A stretch of 64,000 nucleotides of DNA, taken from positions 43,117,989 through 43,181,988 of the forward strand of contig OY829326.1 in assembly GCA_963691655.1 (NCBI GenBank), read 5' to 3'. This document shows, one piece after another, positions 1-13,100 of this stretch. Below the pieces are notes generated by a model that saw nothing but the letters and a program-made list of their open reading frames with translations, was not told the DNA's origin and did no database searches. How positions within the stretch are numbered: the stretch's first letter is position 1; each line of letters opens with the position of its first letter. The translations under genes and the position numbers were made by a program. The stretch is from Toxonevra muliebris (taxonomy: Eukaryota; Arthropoda; Insecta; Diptera; Pallopteridae).

Positions 1-164
1 TCCTTAGGCAATTGATTCCAGGTCTTAGCTGTTCTTACTAGAAACGATCGTTCAAATGAAGAGGTGAAGATTCTTGGGAATACAATTTAGAAATTTCTAG
101 TAGATCGCGATAATATGAAAGAATGAAATGAGCAATTAAGGAATGTAATTACATATTGTGAAAA

Positions 165-880
165 ACCATCTTGATCAAAAAGTTCCCGGAATTTATTCAG
201 AAAATTCAAAATACAAGTTTATTCATCTAAATCTATATTGTCCCCTTCAAAGTAATCCCCATCGACTGCAACACACTTATGCCAGCGCTTAATCCAATCC
301 TCGAAACATTTTTATATTCGAAAGATTTTTTATATTTTTCTATTACTTCCTCTCGGCTGCTGAAACGCGTTCCCCGTAATTGTTTTTTAACTCGATCTGG
401 TGAATTCGGTGGCATTTGTTGCATTTTTCGTCAAAAAATTACGAATAATGATGGCCATGTGCGACGGTGCGTTATCATGGTGCAAAATCCACGAGTTTTC
501 TGTCCACAATTCTGGTCTCTTTCGTCGAATTGCTTCACGTAAACATCTTATAACGCCCAAATAATACTCTCTGATGGTTATTTTGCGGTTATTGACCAAA
601 ATTTCGTTTACTTTATCAACGTTTTCGTCGGTTTTCGATGTCGATGGTCTGCCACTGCGTTCATCATTTTCGATTGACTCACGACCACTTTTGAACCGCT
701 CGTTCCACTGGTAAACGACCGTTTTCTTTAGAGAATCGTTGCAGAAACACTTTTCCAACATTTCCAACGTTCACGCACCGTTAAATCCGTCAACAACAGA
801 TGTACCAACTTAACAAAAAAATTTGAACGATGGGAGCGCCACACGGTGGTTATTCCGGGAGGTTTTTGATCAAGGTGGTA
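165..880 (-). mobile_element. Internally deleted mariner-family transposon
   Basis: Imperfect terminal inverted repeats of about 28 bp lie at roughly 167-194 and 851-880; both share the core CTTGATCAAAAA followed by CCCGGAAT. The right end abuts a TA, as expected for mariner target sites. Between them the minus strand encodes broken transposase: an N-terminal helix-turn-helix part (motifs WNERFKSGRESIENDERSGR and RPSTSKTDENV, about 767-590), then an abrupt jump to the middle of the catalytic domain (motif HHDNAPSHM, which holds one catalytic Asp), and then the C-terminal tail in another frame (RGTRFSSREEVIEKYKKS, about 424-233). The stretch with the first catalytic Asp and the stretch around the third are missing. 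It is a non-autonomous dead copy about 715 bp long. Confidence 0.85.
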
Positions 881-1223
881 TGTGCACGTACATTGAAATT
901 ATATAAAAGTCGAATTTATCTCAAGATTAGGGGGAAAAACACATTCATGGTTCTGGCAACCACTAGATGATGTATTTGTATGTACGTGTGTCTTTACCGA
1001 AAAAGTTTGAGTTAAAACATTTTGAATATTGAAAAGACGATAAACCACAAAACATAAAATCTAAATAATTAAAAAAAAAAGTTCTTTCATATAAAATAAC
1101 TTACATAGATAATAACGATAGTTCATTGAGTGTTGGTTCTATCATCAACTGAACAGTAGCCAGCCACCATGTTTTTAAAACGTATCCATATTACAAAAAT
1201 AAAAATGGTTCTAGCCAGATAGA

Positions 1224-1364
1224 AGTCCGGGCCTAAACCCACTTGAAAGTGTTTGGGGCATAATGCAAGAGCTGTGCTTAATAGTATTTAATAATAAAAG
1301 AGTTAAAACTATAAATTTTGCAGCATGGTTAGATGTGGACCTTAACACTTCGGAAATTAATTGA
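1224..1364 (+). pseudogene. Tc1-like transposase C-terminal fragment
   Basis: A 46-codon open stretch contains SPGLNPLESVWGIMQ, the hallmark block of the last part of the DDE domain in Tc1-type transposases (Pro-x-Leu-Asn-Pro-(I/L)-Glu-x-Val-Trp). The following residues (NNKRVKTINFAAWL) fit the downstream helix. There is no start codon and no upstream catalytic Asp in frame, and no terminal repeats were found, so this is a relic. Confidence 0.6.
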
Positions 1365-1399
1365 CTCTCTCTCTATAAAAATTTTTCAAACAATTAACA

Positions 1400-2187
1400 A
1401 GCACGAACCTCATACTAAACGCACAAATTTTTCGTTTATATTTTTTTTAATAATTCTATGCGGCACAGATAAGTAAACTTCGCATTATGTTTCATAATTT
1501 CTACACCTATGTAAGATTTTAACTTGAAATTTTTATAATTTTGTATCTTATAACAAATAAAAGATATATTAAAAAACTTAACTATTTAGTTAATCATTAT
1601 TGTTTTTTGTTGGATATAAGATCGTGTGCGACTAAGCAAATTTCGTATGCTGTACGAGTAAGCTTGCAAAATATGAACGAAAATGTAAAAATCAAGTCAA
1701 ATGCAACTTAAATTCCAACGACATTAATATTTAGTTTGAATAAGGGACCACAAGGAATTTACCAATTGCATTGAATGATTTAATATTTCGAGAATTAGAC
1801 CGAAACAGCACCTTATTTTTACACACATACTCGTAAATGAATGTGAGCTATTTCATCGAACGCGAATTAAACCCCGATTCTAATATCGGGGAAATATGTC
1901 ATAATTTTCGCAAGTTCTTTTTGGTATCCGTAAATAAATATTTAGTTAGGAGTCATACCTCCCAAAAACAATTATTATCTTAAGGTTACAACTATCATAT
2001 CTTTATCTACTTTGTTACAAACAAACTTTTCAACTCAACGCACATACAAGGATGATCATATTAGGTGGACCTATTTTTCAAAAGAAATAAAAAATAAAAC
2101 ACATATTTTGCTCTTCAAGTGAAAAATCATTCAATTTGGTTTAAGATTTGATTACAACACTTTATGAAGATGATATTGCGCAAATGG
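1400..2187. other. Gene-free AT-rich stretch
   Basis: No open frame longer than about 60 codons, no splice-bounded coding block and no terminal repeats were recognised. The sequence is AT-rich with short homopolymer runs and is best read as unclassified intergenic DNA. Confidence 0.5.
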
Positions 2188-2598
2188 TCACCCTGAGCTC
2201 GAATGGCGTAATATGCCCATTTTTCGGCTTTTCCCCATCATATTTACCAATGTTTCCGCCAATATGGCGGCTATTTCCTGGCTGATTTGAGCCTTAAGTT
2301 CGTCTATGGTCCTTGGCTTGTTGATATAAACCTTTGACTGCAAGTAGCCCCAGAGGAAAAAGTCCGATGGTGCCAAATCAGGCGAACAGTTAGATGCAAA
2401 ACAACCGAATTTACCACAATTGAAGCACTTTCTATTCTTTTTAGTTCCCTTTTTTTTATTTTCGTTGTATACCTTATTTACTGGCTGAACTGCAAATGCA
2501 GCTAAGTTTTCTGCACTTTCATTTGCCTTCTCATGATTTCTGGTTTGACTCCTTCTTACCCCCTCTTCTTTAAGTTTCGTTTTTAAAACAGTTAACAT
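2188..2598 (-). pseudogene. Chimeric transposon relic: copia-type Gag zinc knuckle joined to a DDE transposase tail
   Basis: One minus-strand frame of 136 codons is built from two unrelated elements. Residues 1-71 are Lys/Asn-rich and end in CFNCGKFGCFASNC, a zinc knuckle of the type found in LTR-retrotransposon (copia-like) Gag, but with Cys where the family has His. From residue 72 (about position 2385 downward) the protein continues SPDLAPSDFFLWGYLQSKVY, the C-terminal motif of insect Tc1/mariner-superfamily transposases; the Asp in PSDFF is the usual third catalytic residue. The frame stays open across the join. It is most simply one element inserted into another; a functional fusion is unlikely. 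Confidence 0.65.
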
Positions 2599-2684
2599 AA
2601 GTTAAGTGGCACGATTTTCAATTGCTATGACAAAGTTTTCATATGATTTGGGTATAGTTCCACTTTCCCAATAGTGTCAACAAT

Positions 2685-2960
2685 CTTCTCAGCTAATGCT
2701 ATCATCATCATAGATTAACTTAAGTTATATGGAGAGAGCCACGCCCATCCATATTTTTTTACTGAATGTCATTGACAAATATTTTTGTAGCAAACCTTAG
2801 AACCATGCCACAAATATAGGCTGAGATATTCCATAATTAAATTTAGATTATATGAGAGGTACTATGCCCCCTTTTTTTGTTATTCAACATCTTTGTACCA
2901 AATCTATGGTTGCAAAAGGGGCTTATATCTGGACTCTAAAGTTGAAGTTTCTTACAGAAG
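2685..2960 (+). repeat. Degenerate dispersed repeat (AAACCTTAGAACCATGCCACAAAT type)
   Basis: Two diverged units follow each other here. Each holds a block resembling 'aaat-c-tagtacc-tacc-caaata' followed by 'gagata' and then 'agtgc/actatgccccc'. The same unit recurs at about 51,300-52,330 (several copies) and on the opposite strand at 61,230-61,425. No coding potential was seen. The repeat class is unknown. Confidence 0.4.
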
Positions 2961-2983
2961 TAATATGCTACTTCTGTAGAAAC

Positions 2984-3555
2984 TAGTGTCCGACCGAATG
3001 TTCGGCTTCGGTTCTTCGGCTATTCGGCCTAAAAAAGCATCTTCGGCTACGGCTCGGCTTCGGCAAAAAATGGCCGAAGTTTTGGCCGAAGTATTTGGCT
3101 GAAGCTAAAGATTATAAGCATATTTTTTTATAATAATTTTTAATATAAATTGGCAGTAAAATTTTATACATTCATACATTTCGCTCTCAAAGGGGGTCCA
3201 AAAATTGAAATTTTAATAAAATTGCTCTAGATTATGTGTGCAAATAGATTCTTTAAAATTGACGGTCGATTGAATGTTAAAGATGTAGAACTTGGCAGGC
3301 CCTGGTACAGCAGTCATGCATATTCAAACTTTGAAACTAAGTAGTTTTTCTCAAAACAGCATTTTTCGAAATGGCTGCCACGATATCTCCAAAACTAATG
3401 AACCGATTACGCTTAAATTTTTATCATATCTTCAATACAATGTTTTTTATTTAAATTAAAAAAATACAAACTTTTAATGCTTAACTAAAAGAAGATACGA
3501 TAAAACTATATCAAGCTTCGGCTGCGGCCAAAAAACCACCTTCGGTCGGACACTA
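2984..3555. mobile_element. hAT-type non-autonomous element (MITE) with perfect 8-bp target duplication
   Basis: The ends are perfect inverted repeats beginning TAGTGTCCGACCGAA. They are flanked on both sides by an identical octamer, GTAGAAAC (2976-2983 and 3556-3563), the 8-bp target-site duplication typical of hAT transposons. The first 130 bp are packed with TTCGGC/GCCGAA subterminal motifs in both orientations, a pattern often seen as transposase binding sites in hAT elements. The interior has no transposase frame, so it would have been moved by an enzyme supplied elsewhere. Length is 572 bp. The exact duplication and intact ends suggest a fairly recent insertion. Confidence 0.88.
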
Positions 3556-3563
3556 GTAGAAAC

Positions 3564-6500
3564 CTTGAAGAAGACATCTAAGAAATAATGTTTATGTTTA
3601 TCAATAATGATATTATTTGTTTTGATCAATAAAAATCGTTTACTTGATTTTTTATGTATTATTGGTCAATTTTTCATTCATTTCGAAAAGAACCCCACAC
3701 ATAATGGAATGCGTCCAAGATAAGTAAATCAGAAAATAATGTATTATTGTTAGTACTTTTGACCGTATTCAGTTTTCTCCTTCTCCTGAAAATTCTAATT
3801 TTCAGATATGAACCCTCTTCGAAATGATCGATTCAGTTACATATCTAATTTAAAATAAGAAATCTGTGGAAATTGCTAATAATAATAATGTGTTAAAATG
3901 TGCATTTTGTGTTCAAAAGTAGGGCCATTTATTTTCTAAACTCGGTTTACCACGCTGAAATAATTTTTTTTTAATTCTATACATTTAAGTGCATAAGCTG
4001 TTTTAAGCCAGCTACGATGTTATGGTTGGGGCTCTTAGTTATGATTAAAAAATGAGGAGAAAATAGACATGCTCAAGAATCTAGGACGGCGCGGCACTGA
4101 ATGAGTGATTAATGAGCTAGAAAATTTTATGATGCACTTGAGTAATAAGCTAAAAATGAATGTACATATTATTCACTTGGATTACGAATGGTTTTAATCA
4201 CTTAATCACGGCTAACGAAATCGACGTTACCGATTGTATGTATGTCTAATTTAATAAGGTTTTAACTCTTTCCGAAAAACGTGGACATTGGAGCAAGTGG
4301 GTGAAAAATACTCTATTTGGGTCAACAGCTGTTTCAACAACCAAAAATATCCGTACACTTGTGCTATTGAACTAATCTATTTAAATAAAATTTATGTCAA
4401 AAATGAAAAATTATATACATATTTGTATTTTCATCTCCTACTATTCACCTGCGTCAACAACTACTGTGCAAGTATATAGAGTTTTATCATACTTGATGTT
4501 TAAAATATAAATATACATACTGTTTTTTGTTTTTTCTTGCTAGTTTCTGGCTCTCCACTCATAATGGTGATGATGTCGTCAATGATGAAAACCAATTGGT
4601 GCAAATCTTTTGACTGCCTTCGAGCGGAACACAAACAATACTAAGTTATTCGTCGGTAAATTGTAACTAAACATATGTTTTATGGGACACAATCAATTGG
4701 CACAAACTTAACTCCAATGTGAATACCACAACCGAAGACGAGCACCTAATAAAGGAGCATAGTTTGTAGGCACTACAACCAGAAAAACAATTCTTTGCAA
4801 TAATTTATGGTAACTTTAATTTACAAGTTTCTTTACCAAGTAACATATTTAATACAATTTAACGAAGTAAATTGTGAGTAACATGCTACTAGTGATGTCA
4901 TTTCGATCCGTACAGCTATCGATTTCAAGAAACTAAAAATTTAATGACGATACTTTTGATATCGAAAGCTTGCGCAAGCCTTTATATTTTACATCTGTAC
5001 TCTGGAAATCGAAATTAAAACAATATACGCAATTTCTGCAAATCGCACTTGGTTGTTATTTTCTACCCTATATTCAGCACGAATACCACTTTATTTGCAA
5101 TGTCGAGCTGGATGCATACTTCAGCAGAAAGTAATCGACCGAAGCTCATTTATCAGGAAAATTGTATATGTAATTCTAACATACAATATAATATACGCCT
5201 CGATAATTCGAAAACTCTATTATTCAATTGATTTCTTCATTCCTTTCCACTAGAGCTCGAAAACCTCTGTATTTCGAATTAAAACATTTTATAATACAAA
5301 CTATTTGTTTTGTCGTTTTTACCTGTATTCCTCAATTTCTCAAAATTGTCAAACATGTTTTAATAAAAAATGTCAATTGAATGATAGCAGAACGTGTAAA
5401 CGTATAGAAAAACATTTTTTTTTATAAGTGGTTTTCTAGTTTAAAATAACAGGTTTGTCTTTTGGCAATAGTCAATTAGGCACGAAAAAAAAAATCAGGT
5501 GCTCACTGACACTGAACTTAGAAATACAACTAACCAGAACAACGCTGCAAGCTGGCACCGGAGTAGTCCAAATGCTCATTTGGCATTGTTCCTGGCACCC
5601 AGCATAATTTTATATAAATAATCTACTATGGCCTTGAAAGTTAGCGTTAAAAAATCTAAAACGCGGCTAAAGAAGTTTCACTTAAAAATTCAAATTTTTC
5701 TTAACATCTATAATTCGAAATCTCAGTCATTCGAAACTTCTATAATTTGAAGAGTTTAGCTCATCTGTTGAGATTCGATTAATCAAAGTATTACTTGCAT
5801 ATGTAAATAAATAAACTATTTTGGATTCAAAGTTCTTAAAATGTTTGTTTTAAATGTTCGATTTTAGTTGTTAGTGTCAATAATAATAACTTATGTGTTC
5901 GAATTTTGTTGGCAACAATAAAATTATATTTTATTTTATTAAACTCGTTTCTTACGGCATTAAAATATAGTTTAGTTAAAATTCAGTTTATTTTTCGGCT
6001 ATGATTACGCGCTAATATATCTTGAATGGCTATGTTCAGCATCTTCTATACAACGCATTCGCCACTTGCGAAGCATTTACATAATATTGCATTCGCGTCC
6101 GCTTTTACAATTTTGTTTTACTAATGTATGTATACAGAATGTTTAAATAGGGGAAACGTGAAAAAAGGCTAACCAATCTAAGATATTACTTTTTCTAAAA
6201 TATAATTTACCACTATTGAACTTTGATTACTTGTTAAAATTTTGGCAAGTTTACGCACTTTACGCGATTTACGAAGTTCACAAGGTTTCTCACATTTAGG
6301 TGAAGGCTCTACTGACAGCGGTATTTACGTTAGAAAATACTGATAGTGTACCAGAAGCAGGTATCGTCCACTATTTTCGCTTTTATAAAATTTTAATTCT
6401 TTCACTTTTTTGTTTCTCAAAAAAAAAAAAAACAGATGTTTGCAAAGTTGGAGTATCTTCTGAATGCGTCCATTGTAATATGTATGTATATCTACAAGAT

Positions 6501-7080
6501 TTTTTAATTTAACTTTATCTTCTAGCCCGAATATTTTCTTGAAGAATCTTAAAATAACTATGTGTATAATATGAAGATGAATTTTGAATATTTTTCGATT
6601 AAAGTATAGATTAAGCGAATGGAAATTTGTTTCTAATTTTTCTTTTACATTCACATTCGCGAATGTCAGCTTCGGACATTCTTATCCGCTAAACTGATAT
6701 CCGTTACATCACTAATGTCTACACTTCTAATCGTAAGAGACCAATCCATTGGGTAAAAAATAGAAATATAAATGAATTTTTTGGCACGCTTACGCTATTT
6801 TGAAATACATTTCCTTGAGCTTACCGTTGGTTCAGTGGTAAAATTCATGAAAAACATCTTTAAAACTAATTGTTTTTAAACATCGAAATGAAACTGCATT
6901 CTTTATGGGTTTTTATTGACTTCTAAGCCAGATTTATAGAGGCAACTCAACTGACGCCGTTAAAGTAATAAAGTACTTTTTAAGCAACTATACCTGATTA
7001 TTATGTTTTGTATCGAAATCGGATGGTCGGCAACTCTGCATAAATGTCACAAATTCATAAACAGTGTACGGAATTTTTAA
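3564..7080. other. Intergenic region upstream of kohtalo
   Basis: About 3.5 kb without a convincing gene. The open frames here (at most 109 codons) are low-complexity. A block at about 5,495-5,580 (core TTAGAAATACAACTAACCAG) recurs in diverged form at about 17,950-18,010, so part of this DNA is repetitive. No promoter motif for kohtalo could be assigned with confidence. Confidence 0.4.
5495..5580 (+). repeat. Dispersed repeat, copy 1 (partner at 17,935-18,012)
   Basis: The block from CACTGACACTGAACTTAG through CTAACCAGAACAACGCTG to GGCACCGG matches the 17.9-kb copy with scattered mismatches (there: CTAACCAGAGCAGCGCTGGA, then GCCACTGG). No terminal repeats or coding content were found. Confidence 0.45.
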
Positions 7081-7163
7081 TTTTTCTAATAAAAATTTGT
7101 GTTTTTCTTGTGAATTTGTGGTTTAGTTTTTAACAAAAGTACAGTGAAACTATTTTAAAAGAG

Positions 7164-10100
7164 ATGCTTTCCCTGCTGCAGGAGAAGCGCCCCTTGAAAA
7201 GATCACGTTTAGGGCCACCGGACGTGTATCCACAGGAAGCGAAGCAACGAGAAGATGAACTGACCCCGACAAATGTAAAACACGGATTTGCGACTATGCC
7301 TCCACTCTCCGATGAATTCGGTACGGCACACAACTCGAATGTGAATGCCAGCAAAGTAGGCGCTTTCTTTAGTTCAATTTTGGCCAAGAAAGAGGAGCTG
7401 ATGACCTTGCAAGATACTGTGCGAAAAAAACAGCAGATCAATTGTAAAGATAATTTTTGGCCTGTTTCGCCACGTACAAAAGGAGCACTAGATGCTTGGT
7501 TTAAGGATCTTGCTGGTAACAAGCCACTTTTAAGCTTAGCAAAGAAAGCACCATCGTTCAACAAAAAAGAAGAGATATTTATTACACTGTGTGATAACCA
7601 GGTAAATATGCAACGAGCCACCTGGTTCATTAAGCTCAGTGCGGCTTATACATTAAGCTTCACCGAGTCGAAAAACAAGAAACGTTGCATCTATGATCCA
7701 GCAGCAGAATGGACGGGCAACATGATTAAGTTCATGAAGGAGTTGCTGCCAAAATTGCAGGAATACTATCATCAAAGTAAGATTTTCATTTCTACGTAAT
7801 AAATTGTACAGAACTTTATTGTTTTTACAGATGCCAATGATAAATCCTGTCAAAGTGGTGGCAATACAGTGGCACCCTCACAGAGTTCTGCTAGCACTAC
7901 CCCACATTCGAATAACACCATACCGGTGCCATCAATGGCATCTCCGATTCCGATGCTTAGTCCCGCTAACAACCAGCAACAGCCTTCCAGTGGTAGTCTT
8001 GGAGGTTGTCCCCCTGCTACAGGTAGTGGTACACCAAGCTCAACATCTACACCAGTTTCCAGTTCGACGATTTCAGGCATTGGCAGTAACTTTGAAGATA
8101 GCCGCAATGCGCTTAAATACTGGAAATACTGCACGAAACTAAGCAAATATATGCACGAAGAGGCGTTACTCGATCGGCAAGAGTTTCTTAATTGGATACT
8201 CGAATTGTTGGACAAGATGCGAACTCAAGCGTCATTCGATGAGGCGCTGAAGAAACTCGTCCTAACATTTGCCATGCAATATATGCAAGATTTTGTGCAG
8301 TCGGAACGACTTTGTCGTAAATTAGCTTATATAGTTGCAAAGAAAATGTCAAATTTATTGAATGCAGTAGTTGAGAATCAGCAGCAAATTTCTAAGGCGC
8401 CGTTGCATTCAGCGAATGGGGGTAACGCCATCATTCCTATGGAAGTAGATATGGATGAGGAAAAAAGAAAAGCACTTGTCGATCCATACGATAGTGCAAT
8501 GAATGATTATGTTAATTGCCCACATCATCGGGATATAGTGCTCTATTTAAGTACCATACTTCAAATCATTACTATAGAATGCCCCACTGCAATGGTATGG
8601 TGCGGCATAGGTGAAAATCGAGCATCGTCTACGCTATGTGGCAGTCCATTAGATCATTTAAATTTAGCTCCTTCTGTCCTCCCTATGCCTAACAAATGTG
8701 AGATGACTAATACGGAAATACGTCGTCAATTACGAGCTGTTGAAGCTGAAATTACAGTGCGTTCCAAACATGCTGAAAATCGATGGTTTGCTGAAAAGTG
8801 GCTTAACGCCAGTAAAAATTCATACATCAATATATTGACCATTTTGGATCACTTGGACACACACTGCTTTGAGCGAATGGATCAAAGTAATTCGATTGAA
8901 TCGCTTTATGCAAATATTTTCACCCCCTTCATTGCTTTTCGGCGAGAAATAGGATCGAATGGGGAATCGAAAGAAACACGAGTGGAATACGATCCTAAAC
9001 AGGATGCTACAATAGTGAAAATACTCTGCGAGTGGGCGGTTTCCAGTCAAAGGTAAGTACACGAAATACAAAATCTAAACCAGAGAGCATATAGCATGTT
9101 AACAACATTACATTTCCATTCTAGATGGGGTGAACATCGCGCTATCGTTGTTGCAATTCTTTTGGATAAGCGACAAATCGACGTAACTTCAACTGCAGAT
9201 AACGAGCAGTACACTATCAACAACAATGGTAATTGTAACTCCAACAATGCTAATGATGACAAGGAATCTGTCGCATCAGGTGTTGGACTAATTGGTGGCT
9301 TACCGGTGTTTCAATCGGTACTGATGAACTTTTTGGATCATGATGCACCCGTGCTCGATGAAAATGGTTCCATGCAGAACCGCACTCAATTCACGAATCT
9401 TGTGCACTTGTTCAGCGCGCTGATACGTCACGATGTTTTCTCACACAATGCCTACATGCATACATTAATCTCCCGCGGTGATCTGCTGATGGAAAATGCT
9501 TCTACATCGAACACCTCGAACAAAGCGGCAGCTAGCGCTACCACAATTGCTGGCACTGGGCCAGTCTCAAATAAACCATCTTCGCCTACGCATAATTTCG
9601 ACGATGATTTTACATCGGGAATTGATTTCAAGCACAACGAATTCGATGATTCGAACGTTGATGACGATCTAGACAAATTGCTACAAACCATTAAGGAAAA
9701 GGGACAGCAGAACGCACTCGAAGCACCTGATAGTCCGAAAATTCCAGATCATACCAGCGCAAGCAATCCGAGCGAACCACCTATTTCCCGGCATTTCATT
9801 TATACAAAGCATTTTCCCATACCCCAGGATGATCCGAATCTCTCATACAGCAGCGAGTCGAATCAACGCTACATTTTACTCTTTGGCGTTGGAAAAGAAC
9901 GCGACGAGAAGAAGCATGCGGTTAAAAAAATGTCTAAAGAGATTTGCAAGCTTTTTTCGAAAAAATTCAGCATTGATGTAGCTGAAGGTGGCAAGGTGAA
10001 AAAGCATTCTCGCAATGAATTCAACTTTGAAGCAACAACCAGCAAGTGTCAAAATATGCCCTACTTCGACCAGCATGTTGTTACTTCCCAATGCTCGGCC

Positions 10101-13100
10101 ACAGTGTTGGAACAGCTAAACAGCTTTGCACAGGGCAACAATAATTATCTGCCTGTACAGGAGCATGTCGCATTCCTGTTTGACCTCATGGAGATGGCAT
10201 TGAATATTTATAGTCTACTAGAACTCTGCGATCAAATTTTAAAGGAGTTGCCAGAAGTGGAAAATCAGTTACAAGCAAAGAAATCGAATATGGTGCGTAG
10301 CTATACTACCTCGTTGGGACTTTATATTGTCGGCATACTGAGACGTTACCACAGCTGCTTGCTGCTGTCACCGGAGCAAACAGTTTCAGTATTCGAAGGC
10401 CTCTGTAAAACCATTAAACATGTTGCTAACCCCAGTGAGTGCAGTTCAGCGGAACGCTGTATTCTTGCCTACCTAAGCGATCTCTACGAATCATGTGTGA
10501 TTTTGAAAAGCAAAGAACAAGCACCAGAATACTTTCAGCAACTTTCGGCCATTAAGAAGTTTAAGGAAATTTTCAATGCTCCAGAACAACTAAGGTATAA
10601 ATTATAAATATCACAATCTGCATATAGACGAAAATCAATCATTATGTTTATTTCTCTTACAGTATTGTACCTCAGGCCTACAATATACAATTTCTGCAGG
10701 AGCTTTTCGCATCGCCCAAGCGCGGTGGAAAAGTAGATTTAATGTGGGTGCGCCAATTGCATGAATCACCATCAAATGTGTACAGCTTCGTGTCGAATGC
10801 TATTGTTGCGGTGTGCCGTGAAACGGACAATGATCGTTTAAATGATATTGCCATCTCCTGTGCTGAGCTTACAGCAAGTTGTAATGCGCTTTCTGAGGAA
10901 TGGATTGCCGCACTTCAAAGTATTTGTAATGCAACCAAGAAGCCTCGCTATCCCCATCTCTTCGGTCAAGTTGACATTCATAACAGTAAAATTCATAATT
11001 CGTTGGCTGTCTTCATTTGCATTTTGGTGGCGCGTCATTGTTTTTCGCTTGCAGATTTTGTTTTAAAATTTGCTCTGCCCACGCTTGCCCATGCATACCC
11101 TGTTGGCGGCGAGTTTACTGCCGATGCGGAGGCGGGAGCTCGGCTCACCTGCCACTTAGTATTGAAGCTATTCAAAACGATTGAGATACCACAGCCGGGC
11201 CTGTATTCAGTAAGCACTTCTCCGAATCCAATAAATGCAGTGGGCAGCACATCGAATATTAAGCTAAGCTGCGATCGTCATTTACTTGTCGGAGCGCATA
11301 AGAATATTCCAATAGAAGCGGTATTAGCAGTTCTTAAGGCCATTCTAATTGTGGTTGATACCACAGCGCTCAAGACCCCAACATCGCTTAGTGGTGGAGC
11401 AGCATTCGGCAGTGGCAAACGTAGTGGATTCAACACACCTGTGCATCCTGGCAGCACGCCAAAAAGTAACGATCGCCCTGTGGACCTGAGTCAGATATTA
11501 GGTACAAGCGACCTTACCAGTCTTGGAGGTGAACACGATCATGATATGGGGCAACAAAGTTCAACCGCTTCTGCATCAAATGTTGGTGAACAAATATCGC
11601 TGCTCGAGTTCGCCCACCATGTGCTCAAGCAGATTTGCGCACAAGAGCATGTGTTGGAACGTTGCCTTAAGCATGCAGAAAAACTATGCGACATGATCAT
11701 TGATGAAATGCTTACAACAAAACAAGTTCAAAGGGTTCTCCATATGATATGTTATCCTGAGGCAGAGTACAACATTATCTCCGAAATGGATCAACGTTCC
11801 ATGATTGTGCGCATTTTGGAAAACCTTGGTCAATGGACGCTGCGCATTTCGTGGCTGGATTTACAGCTAATGTATCGTCAGACTAAGAATAATCAAGCCG
11901 AGTTAAATACATGGCTGGATACAGTGGCACGGGCTGCAATTGATGTGTTTCAAATGGAGGAGGTTATGCTGCCGAGCGGCGGTAAGCCTGAATATAGAGC
12001 GAAACCGTCCACGTGGCTGGTGGCACCACTGGTTTCTAAATTAACATCGGCAGTTCAAGGACGTATACTGCGGGTTGCAGGGCAAGTACTTGAAGGCATG
12101 AACTATTTCTCAAAGGTATCCAAATCGGACAGCAACTGCTCGGGAAGCGGCGATGAACGTGAAAAGAGTAACAGTTGTGGTAGTGTCATTAGCAGTTGCT
12201 ATAGTGGATCAAATGGTGGGTCTCGTAATAAGAAAACACCATTAAATTATCAGCCTTTCCTTGGTTTGATATTGACGTGTCTGAAGGGTCAGGATGAATA
12301 CAAGGAGGGACTGCAAGTTTCGTTGTACTCACAGTTGTCACAATGCCTGCAATCATTTTCAGAGGTATGTTTTTTGCATAATTTTTTACGCTGTGTGTAC
12401 ATAACTTAGTCTAGCACCACAATTGGTGTAAGAAAACTATTAGGACAATCGAGAAAAAAAACCTTATTTCTCAGCCTTAAATTTGTTGCTTTACTTGCCA
12501 AACCTAATTTGGCGTTTTATGTGTTCAAAATCACTGAATACCTTAATACCTTTCGGCAATTTATATTCTACGCGGGCAATATACCATTGCCAAAAATAAA
12601 TTGCTCGTGTAGACGCAGTGTAAGTAAATATTTTCATAATTAAATGTGTAGTTCGATACGATTGGCGGTGTTGATGATCCACAGGGACGCGAAGAAATCT
12701 TAGATGCGCTGCAACTGCGATTTTCTTTGGTTGGCGGCATGTTTGACTCAATCCAGAAGAACAGCACCTCAACTACAGATTGGGCAATATTATTGTCGCA
12801 ATTGGTTTGCCAAGGAGTCATTGACCTCAGCTCAAACAGGTGAATTGTAGACGCTATTAATCTATTAAAACTCTATTGAATATTCATTTCTTGAATTCGC
12901 AGAGAACTTTTCACAACAGTTGTCGACATGTTAGCTACGCTGGTGCATTCAACACTAGTGTCTGACAGTCAGTCCGATCGTGATGAAAATAAGAAATTGT
13001 ATTTGAATTTAATGAAAAAACTGAAAAAGGAAATTGGTGAAAAGAATAATGCTTCCATAAAAGTGATTCGGCAACTGCTGCCGCTTTATAAGCAAACAAC

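Noticed and set aside
6325..6654. 109-codon minus-strand frame
   Set aside because: Phe/Lys/Ile-rich, contains homopolymer-encoded runs, no domain.
7130..7630. 166-codon minus-strand frame over kto exon 1
   Set aside because: Antisense shadow; the plus strand is clearly conserved Med12.
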